The notes beneath the pieces were generated by a model. It was given only the letters and a program-made list of their open reading frames with translations. It searched no databases and had not been told where the DNA came from. From contig NC_089221.1 of the NCBI RefSeq assembly GCF_963924675.1, positions 92,133,835 to 92,197,834 on the forward strand: DNA of 64,000 nt. The letters are read 5' to 3'. Positions 57,186 to 64,000 of this stretch are shown here, in pieces (position 1 is the stretch's first letter; each line of letters opens with the position of its first letter). Position numbers and translations under genes: made by a program. This DNA comes from Phocoena phocoena (Eukaryota; Chordata; Mammalia; Artiodactyla; Phocoenidae).

Positions 57186-60100
57186 GTAAGTGTGGCCGGA
57201 GTCCCTCCGTCCCCTTCCTTCCTCCTCACCCCCGCGCCTCTCTTGCTCTCCTGCCCCCATCTCGGCTGTTGGCATTGGCACGCCTCCCGACAACATGAAA
57301 TTCCCTTGTCAAGTGTGTTTTTCATTTTTTCCTCATGACTGAGTGAGTAAATTGTTTATGTTGAATGCAGCAAGAACTGGAGTGGAAACAGCATTACAGA
57401 CAAGTTAAAACAAACAAACCCTCTCAGGAAACGTACTCTCCCCGGCTGGCAGTAGAACCAGATGGAGTGGGAGGCCCAGGTTCACGATGAAAGGGACCAG
57501 CTTTCCCGCAGCCTCTCTCTGATGCTGGTTGTTGAGGGTCCCTTTGCTGCCCACAAGGCCTTTGCCTCTTGTGGCTGCTTTTGTTGGCTGTGCTTTTTCT
57601 CCAGGTTTGTTCCTTTGAGTAGGTTGGAAGCATGGGTTCCCCCTACCTGGTCTCCAGGTGTCGTGGGAATGCAGAGGAACGTTTCATACCTTGCTTTTGT
57701 CAGCCTCACCGAATGCGAGCCCTGGGAGCCCCGGGAGCCCCGGCCTGCCCCTGTGGGGGAGCAGAGGTGTTGCCAGCCCACCTCAAAGCCCTGCCTCTCC
57801 CTCACCCCAGGGGTCATGCGTCCTGTTGGCGTGATTCCTCCCTCCAGATCCACACTGCTTCCCACTGCTGACCCTCACTGTTGAGTAACTAGAAGGGCTA
57901 TGAACTGAAAAAGACACGAGTGTGGCATCCTAGTTACCATCGTTTGCCAAAACTTCACCAGTGACTATGGCTGTGGGCATTGAGATGACATGAGGACAGT
58001 GGCAGTGGAAATAGTGTTTGGGAGGGAAGAAAGCTCCAGGGACAGCTGTTGCCATCTCTGATGCTGAGGCCTGCAAACTCCCTCAGCCTACACCTGATAA
58101 CAGCAGCTTCTCCCGAGAAGGCCTGGCAGGTGAACAAAAAACTGACCAGACCACTCCAGAGTCAAAGGTGGGTGGCGTGGGCAGGCTGGGGACCAGGCCA
58201 CCTGTCATGGACTGGCTTTTCCTTGCGGGCTGTGAGCCCACGTTAGAGTTAGTCCTTCCAGGACACACCTTGCAGAGAAGGTCGCCGTCGGGGTACCTCC
58301 AGAATGCATCCCTCTCCTCCTTGCCAGCTCCTTGCTCCCTGCCTGGGCTCTAGCTTTTGCACTGAACATTCACCTATTTTTCCTCCTTCAGTTTTGACAT
58401 GGACAGGAATCTGAAGCAAGTCTGAAGGGAATGAAGTATCCTGGGTATTAATTTCCTGCTTCATATCCAAGTCACCCAGCGAGGAAGCAGGCCTCCATTT
58501 GTATGGGTGACCATCCTCCACCCCCCTCTCTGGGATTTCTGGGTTGTTGTTTTTTTTTTTTTAATAGGATTACCATCCCAGCCCAGAAGTAGAAACTCTG
58601 CCAGCATTTCCATTAGGAACCTCATTTTTCAGGGTCTTTTAACCAAACCATAAAACTTTATTCCTCCTCTTAAACAGATTCTAAAATGATCTTGGCCTGC
58701 TGTCAGGTTTTTTTGTTTTTTTTTTAATGTAAGTATTAAGGAAAATGATCAATTAAAGGAAAAAATCAATGATCTTATTTCCAGTTTGTATCAGAGGAAT
58801 GTCTTAAACTGTTCCATCCTTGAAAGGTACCTTTTATGAGGCTTGTACCTACTCAGCACAGTTACTTGGAAGGAGCTGAAAAGACTTAAATAAATCTGCA
58901 TTTTAAATATTTAAAATCAATAATAAAATGCCTTGTATTAACATAATCCTGGGTAGCTCATGGGTCTGTTTATAAAATGGGGCAGTCAGTAATACGCCTC
59001 TTCAGAATTCAGAGAGCAGTCAGTTGGTGCGACATATGTAAAATATCTTATTTGTGGAAGGAGAAAAAAGTATGAAAGTTGTCAGAGAAGTGGCCAGAGG
59101 GAGGTCCAGGGAATCTTAGCCTGCGGGACACGGACACCCACGTTTCCTCCCCCTCCTCTGTAAAGCAGAGTGTTGACTGACTTTTTAGCAGCTCCCTATT
59201 AAATCTCACTCTTCCATTCTGCTGACAATGGCTGCTGACCTGTCAGCCTGCCCTAACGTGCCATGTAGTTGCACAGGGAAGCAAGTACTAGTTGTAACAT
59301 TTACCCACAGTGTCAGTTATTGTGGGTTTTTTCTTTGTTTCTTGTTGACTGCACAGGTGTTCATTCTAGATGATTTAGACCAGTGCTTTTCAAACTGGGC
59401 CTGGGAAGCTGGAGGAGTTTCTCTAGGCCTCAGTGGTGGGCATGGAGGGTGGAGAAGCTGAGTGTATGCCCCCCACCCCTGCCCACTTCAACCAGTTCCA
59501 CATTTGCCAGTTCTATATCTTAGGCTTTGGCATAAGATTTTATATATACACACTTGGAAGATCATGGGTCTGGGCTGCAGAGGTAACAAACCAATGACTT
59601 ATTTGGCCGGCATGGTTTTTGAAAACACAACAAGAACGTGACTGTCTCGGGCAGGGAATTCCCTGTCTGGCTCTGTGGTGGTGGCCACGACCCTGACGTC
59701 TTGCTCCAGCCCAGTTTCCTGGCCTCTGGAGGCAGGGGAGCTCGCCCCTGGCCATGACCTAGCTCAGAGAGAAAGGTCAGGGATAGCGTCCATAGAGGGC
59801 AGTCAGAGCCAGTCTCAAGGTCTCGTTTTAACCATTACTTTTGTGTCTCGTGCCTACACGAAGCTCTCAGCAAAGCTGCAGGTGGAGAGATCGTAAGGTT
59901 TGGCCTCAGTTTCTCCCTGGCCTCATTCACAGGGAAGTACCAACCAGCGCAGGGGAGAAGGGCCACACAGGAGACTTGGGGCTGGACGCGGGGAGCAGCA
60001 AGGAGCCTGGGGAATTAGAAAATCATAGGTTAGAGCTGGAAACAGACCACAGAGCTCCTACTGGCCAGCCCCTCATTTGTCGGGGAGGACCGTGGAGGCC

Positions 60101-60307
60101 AGAGCAGAGAAGATGCCTTCCTTGGTGCAGTTTCTCGGTGAAGAGCCAGGCCCAGGACGCGCGTCTCTTTACTGGCATTCACCGCTGGACTCCTCTCTAC
60201 TGCGCCACCCCCCCCACCCCCCCCCCACCGAGTAACTGGCTACTGATTGTCCAGACTCACTCCTCTGGACCAGCGCTGATTAACCCATTGGCTTCTCTGC
60301 CATGCAG
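57186..60307 (+). other. MCC: MCC intron, 3.1 kb, phase 1
   Basis: GC-rich at both ends, T/A-rich in the middle. No CHR SINE or L1 seen. A C-rich tract lies at 60205-60229. Other parts show nothing I can name. Ends 'cttctctgccatgcag'. Confidence 0.75.
60205..60229. repeat. C-rich tract
   Basis: 'cacccccccc' followed by 'acccccccccc' before 'accgag'. It lies about 80 bases upstream of MCC exon j. Confidence 0.85.
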
Positions 60308-60491
60308 GAGACCCGTCAGGGGATGAAAACATCACTCAGATGCTCAAGCGAGCTCACGACTGCCGGAAGACAGCCGAGAACGCCGCCAAGGCCCTGCTCA
60401 TGAAGCTGGACGGCAGCTGCGGGGGAGCCTTTGCTGTGGCCGGCTGCAGCGTGCAGCCTTGGGAGAGCCTGTCTTCTAACAGCCACACCAG
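60308..60491 (+). CDS. MCC: MCC exon j (about residues 487-548)
   Basis: Completes a split Gly, then reads DPSGDENITQMLKRAHDCRK, TAENAAKALLMKLDGSCGGA and FAVAGCSVQPWESLSSNSHT, plus two bases of a Ser codon. Phase 1 in, phase 2 out. Acceptor 'tctgccatgcag', donor GTAATT at 60492. The region holds a helix (ITQMLKRAHDCRKTAENAAK) and a Gly/Cys-rich loop, and leads to the Ser/Thr-rich linker encoded by the next exon, which is outside the window. It has Pro (GDPSGDEN) where I recall Gln (GDQSGDEN) in human, next to the exon junction. Confidence 0.96.
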
Positions 60492-61111
60492 GTAATTCTC
60501 GGCCTTTCTGCCGCGAGCTGGATGCGTGCCCACAGGTAGTCCGCTCGCTAGGCTTGATGTGCAGTGACCTGGCTCTTAAGGACTGTGAGGCTTGCTGGAA
60601 GACAGAATTCTACCCCAACCCCCACCCCCCCCAGCTTGCAGCCTGCTCCCGGGAATCAGAATGGGAGAGCTGGAAAGCGCCTTCTCACTTCACCAGTGTG
60701 GGAAATGCCGCCCAGAGAGAAGGGGTGATTTGCTCAAGGAGGTGGAACCCAAACCTACCTTTCTGTCCGGTACACTTCCCCCTTTTGGTTCTACCCTCCA
60801 TTTCGTTATAGTCCTTGATTTTCAAGAAGTATTTGGGGCGGTGAAGAAGGCCCATGTGCTGCAAATGGTCCTTAAGCACGCAAGACCCAGACCGCATCCT
60901 ATTTCCAGGCTCCATTCTCTCCCTTCGTCTTGTGCCTCTGTCCTTTGTAAGCCCCCCTCAGGCAACAGACTTCCCTTCTCTCACCTCTTTGCCTTGTAGA
61001 GTGATGCATAATCATAGCTGTGCTTGGCAGACACTTAGTCATGAACCTGGGCTCAAGTTCAGTATCTGTGGATCTAGAAAACTGAAGTGGGTACTTGAAA
61101 ATGATGGGGAG

Positions 61112-61319
61112 GGGCTTCCCTGGTGGCGCAGTGGTTGAGAGTCCGCCTGCCGATGCAGGGGACACGGGTTCGTGCCCCGGTCCGGGAGGATCCCGCATGC
61201 CGCGGAGCGGCTGGGCCCGTGAGCCATGGCCGCTGAGCCTGCGCGTCCAGAGCCTGTGCTCCACAACGGGAGAGGCCACGAGAGTGAGAGGCCCGCGTTC
61301 CGCAAAAAAAAAAAAAAAA
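61112..61319 (+). mobile_element. CHR-type SINE, sense
   Basis: Begins 'gggcttccctggtggcgcag', tail about 17 A. The duplication 'aaaatgatggggagg'/'aaaaatggggagg' flanks it, imperfect. Confidence 0.94.
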
Positions 61320-61471
61320 TGGGGAGGAAAGCAGTGAACACCTTGCTAAGCATAATTTGCGGAAGCCATTGGATTCTATTGGATGTGAGTAGAGGGTCAG
61401 AATGAAACTTTTTCTAATGACCTTCTCATTTCTTGCCACCAAAACTCCTAAAAACTGAATGCCTTCCCTTT

Positions 61472-61976
61472 TTCTTTCTTTCTGTAAAATTATAGTTGAT
61501 TTACAATGTTGTGTTAGTTGCTGGTGTACAGCACAGTGATTCATATAGATATAGAGATATAGAGATATATGGTTATATGTATTTGGATATATGGATACAT
61601 ATGGATATATGGATACATATATATGGATATATATATATATATGGATTTTTTTTTCAGATCCTTTTCCATTATGGTTTATTACAAGATACTGAATATAGTT
61701 CCCTGTGCTATACAGGAGGACCTTGTCATTTATCTATTTTGTATATAGTAGTTTGTATATGCTAATCCCAAACTCCTAATTTATCCCAGCCCACCCCCTT
61801 TCCCCTTTGATAAACATGTTTGTTCTCTATGTCTGTGAGTCCATTTCTGTTTAATAAATAAATTCATTTGTGTCATATTTTAGATTCCACATATTAGTGA
61901 TATCATATATTTGTCTTTCTCTGTCTGACTTCACTTAGTGTGATAATCTCTAGGTCCATCCCTGTTGCTGCAAATA
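61472..61976 (-). mobile_element. L1 LINE 3' end, antisense, 5'-truncated, with AT-rich expansion
   Basis: 'tgatttacaatgttgtgtta', 'gttccctgtgctatacagga' and 'gataatctctaggtccatcc' are antisense L1 3' landmarks. A 15-base duplication with one mismatch ('gaatgccttcccttt' at 61457, 'gaatgcctttccttt' at 61977) flanks it. Confidence 0.88.
61539..61645. repeat. AT-rich tandem repeat inside the L1 tail
   Basis: Repeated 'atagagat' then 'ggatatatggatacatat' and (ta)n modules. This stretch of the L1 3' end is longer than the plain 'tatatat' usual for the family. Confidence 0.75.
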
Positions 61977-62049
61977 GAATGCCTTTCCTTTATATCCCAG
62001 TTCTGTCTAGAAAGTACTTTGTTAGAGATTGTCATGTGATAACCAAATC

Positions 62050-62215
62050 ACAAAAGACAGGAAGGGTAACTTACCCCATTTGTATAGGTGAGAAAACCTA
62101 GGCTCAGAGGTGAGAGAGTGACTTGCCTAAATAAGGCTGATAGATAAGAGGGAAATCAGAACCCAAGCCCAGGACTTTGGCACCAAGCATATTATTCTTT
62201 TCACTAGGCCAGGTT
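62050..62215 (-). repeat. MIR SINE, antisense
   Basis: 'ggtgagaaaacctaggctca' followed by 'gagagagtgacttgcctaaa' and 'aatcagaacccaagcccagg' is the antisense MIR order. Confidence 0.65.
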
Positions 62216-64000
62216 GGATCTCATGATTTAAAAAAAAAAAAAACAGTGTCTGCTTGCAGGTCAAGTGACCAAAGCCACATAAGGGTGGATTCAATCTTAA
62301 GAGTAAAAGGAGAGATACTGATGTTTTTTTCGGTATCTGAGAGAAACTTAATGGTCCCATCTGTCTTTCCCACTGGTAGGACCCAGCCATCTGCCTAAGT
62401 GCAGATTTAACTGTCCTGGACCTGGTGCCTCAGGAAAGGGGACATTCCCAGTAACGTACTTGGCCAGGTGCCAGCAAACACAAGGGACTTATTTCCTCTG
62501 GACTGCAGCAACAATTGTCTTATTCAGGGTAGCACAGATTATAATTTCTTTTTTTCTTGAAACCAGATTCTTCTGTTTAAACACAGAAAGCAGATGCTCT
62601 TCTTAATGACGTTTCCCAATGTGTATAATCTATAATTTCCACCTTCATTTAGCATAAACATGTAGTTCTCATGTTGTCAGTGATACTGTTCTGTTGCATT
62701 AGTGAATACAAGGCTTGGGTTGACAAGAATTGTGTACCCTTTCAGTGGCTTATAAGGGGTGTGTTACAGGTCTTTTGCTCATCCCTCCCCACCTGCAAAA
62801 TAATTTTGTTGTTTTAATCTAAATCAGAGACAAATCTAGAGCCAGTCAGGAGCGGGAATGTTTTCTCACCAGCTATTCAGTGGGAGACCCTGATTGCGGA
62901 TATTTCTTAGAAATATTTTAATGTATAGATGAGCCTTGATTTTTGCGACAGCCTCCTTAGAGAAGCTTAATTTTAGGTAATGTACTTCTGTAGGTTGACA
63001 TAAACTCAGAACATAGTTTCAGTTTGCAAGGATGACCTCACTGAAGAATGGCTCTTGAACTAGATTCAGTGTCCAATGGATCTTTGCATCAAAGTACAGA
63101 GACCTTTAGCTCAGATTTTACTCAATTCTCCTTAAAAGTTCCCTTTCATACTCCCACCCAAATCAGAGCAGCTCAGAGAGGGGGGGGTTACAGGCATTCA
63201 TGTTGGCAACACACGTTCTTGGGACCTGATACGGCCAGACTACTTATGTTCAGCGTGGCTCAGAAAAAAAGTCCCAGACCACCAGATGCTTTCATAATTA
63301 TAATAATTAATTCTGTTTGTAAATCTTGCCATTCCACTCAGCCATTCTCACATGTCAAGATTATGGAAGAAAGAAAGACAAGAGGCTTTCTGAGTTGGAG
63401 GCTTTATGTGGCTCCATCAGTCGCCTCCCCTCCCCCTGTAGCCAGCTGGCAGAATTCTAACCAGAGAGTCAGCCAGCTGTTCCTCCAGGTCTCAGGAAGG
63501 GAATGCTGAGTACCAGGCCTCCAGACGCCTTTCTGGCAGCACAGGGCAGCCCCCGGTAACAGCAGGGTCATGGTTTCAGAAGGGAGCAGCTGAGGGGCAG
63601 TTACCAGCAAGGAGAATAAAAACGGTAGGCAGCCCATCCGTTGACTCTGTAGTCTGGAGCCCAGGGATGCTGCTGTTTCAGTTTTGAAACGTTTCATTTT
63701 TTTTTTGCAAAAATACAGCCATGGCCGCATCAGAAAGTGTCATTATCTTAATGGGCAGAGTAGGTAATGTGGGTTGCCTGGATAGCTTTATCAGTGTATC
63801 ACAGCAGAGAGGCAAGTGGACGAAATTGATGAGAAGTGGGAATAGGAATTCTCAGTCAAGCCCACCCTTTGGGTCAAGCATCACAGTTTTAGCTCACTGG
63901 GTGGAAGCACAATCATCGATCTAAATCTACGAAAGGACGAGGGGCCAAGACAGAGTAGGCCACAGCAAGTCTGTCCTCATGGAGGCTGGACTCCCTTTTG

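Larger units (their letters stand above)
2433..60491 (+). other. MCC: MCC gene, internal part (10 exons, coding span)
   Basis: Ten exons in one orientation join in frame to about 490 residues that match the MCC protein as I remember it from human. MCC is a mostly coiled-coil cytoplasmic and cell-cortex protein. It is reported to bind beta-catenin, damp Wnt signalling and NF-kB, and slow G1/S entry, and its C-terminal PDZ ligand (outside this window) binds polarity proteins such as Scribble. Exon lengths are 143, 143, 164, 207, 147, 90, 149, 141, 104 and 184. Intron phases in order are 2, 1, 0, 0, 0, 0, 2, 2, 1 and 2. No stop, frameshift or broken splice dinucleotide is seen, so the gene looks intact here. 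The first and last exons are missing because the window is cut, not because the gene is damaged. The promoter is not in the window. Confidence 0.96.
60492..64000 (+). other. MCC: MCC intron, 5' part, phase 2
   Basis: The next MCC exon was looked for and not found before the window ends. Contains a CHR SINE (61112-61319), an L1 3' end (61472-61976) and a MIR (62050-62215). Nothing named in 60500-61105 or 62220-64000. Confidence 0.78.

Noticed and set aside
56828..57325. 165-codon open frame on the minus strand over MCC exon i
   Set aside because: Shadow of the exon plus GC-rich flanks; no homology seen.
1..64000. TSSK1-like intronless kinase gene nested in an MCC intron (known in human MCC)
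   Set aside because: No long open frame with protein kinase motifs was seen in any intron here; if present in this species it lies in an intron outside the window.
60492..64000. Next MCC exon (Ser/Thr-rich linker)
   Set aside because: No acceptor followed by the expected Ser-Thr-Thr-Ser-Ser coding was seen; it lies beyond 64000.
1..64000. CRISPR array, operon, phage or plasmid system
   Set aside because: Repeat content, spliced gene structure and SINEs show a mammalian nuclear genome; the tandem repeats present are microsatellites.

Overview
This window is mammalian nuclear DNA, almost certainly from a cetacean (whale or dolphin). The evidence is about fifteen copies of the tRNA-derived CHR-type SINE, recognisable by its 5' end 'gggcttccctggtggcgcag', plus 3' ends of cetartiodactyl-type LINE-1 elements. 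The rest is the ordinary mammalian background of L2, MIR, MER5, MER20 and MLT1 repeats. No bacterial, phage, CRISPR or operon feature is present.

The only protein-coding gene I can support is MCC (mutated in colorectal cancers, a coiled-coil regulator of Wnt signalling) on the + strand. Ten consecutive internal exons lie at 2433-2575, 12192-12334, 28352-28515, 30585-30791, 47486-47632, 48814-48903, 49992-50140, 54348-54488, 57082-57185 and 60308-60491. All have AG acceptors and GT donors, and all codon phases join without a frameshift. Together they carry 1472 coding bases, about 490 residues, corresponding to roughly residues 58-547 of the 829-residue human isoform as I remember it. The start codon, first exons and C-terminal exons lie outside the window. 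Exon matches, residue numbers and human differences rest on recall of the human protein and were not checked by alignment.

Layout: 1-2432 is the end of an upstream intron. Then come introns of 9.6 kb (2576-12191), 16.0 kb (12335-28351), 2.1 kb (28516-30584) and 16.7 kb (30792-47485). After that the exons become denser, with introns of 1.2, 1.1, 4.2, 2.6 and 3.1 kb, and 60492-64000 opens the next intron. The introns are filled with layered repeats: old L2 and MIR, then hAT-type DNA transposons and MaLR LTRs, then L1 and finally CHR SINEs with clear target-site duplications. Some are nested, for example a SINE in L2 at 14023, a SINE in L2 at 16172, a SINE in L1 at 22254 and a hAT element in L2 at 26587.

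The observations most worth following are CHR SINE pairs in inverted orientation around single MCC exons, a GT/GA compound repeat grown inside a hAT-like element (31027-31677), a MER20 copy 160 bases before an exon, a few coding differences from the remembered human protein, and several AT-rich, TAATTA-bearing intron stretches that look like conserved enhancers. I did not find a new biological system. All repeat names come from recognition by eye, so repeat edges are approximate (about 10-30 bases) unless a target-site duplication is given.
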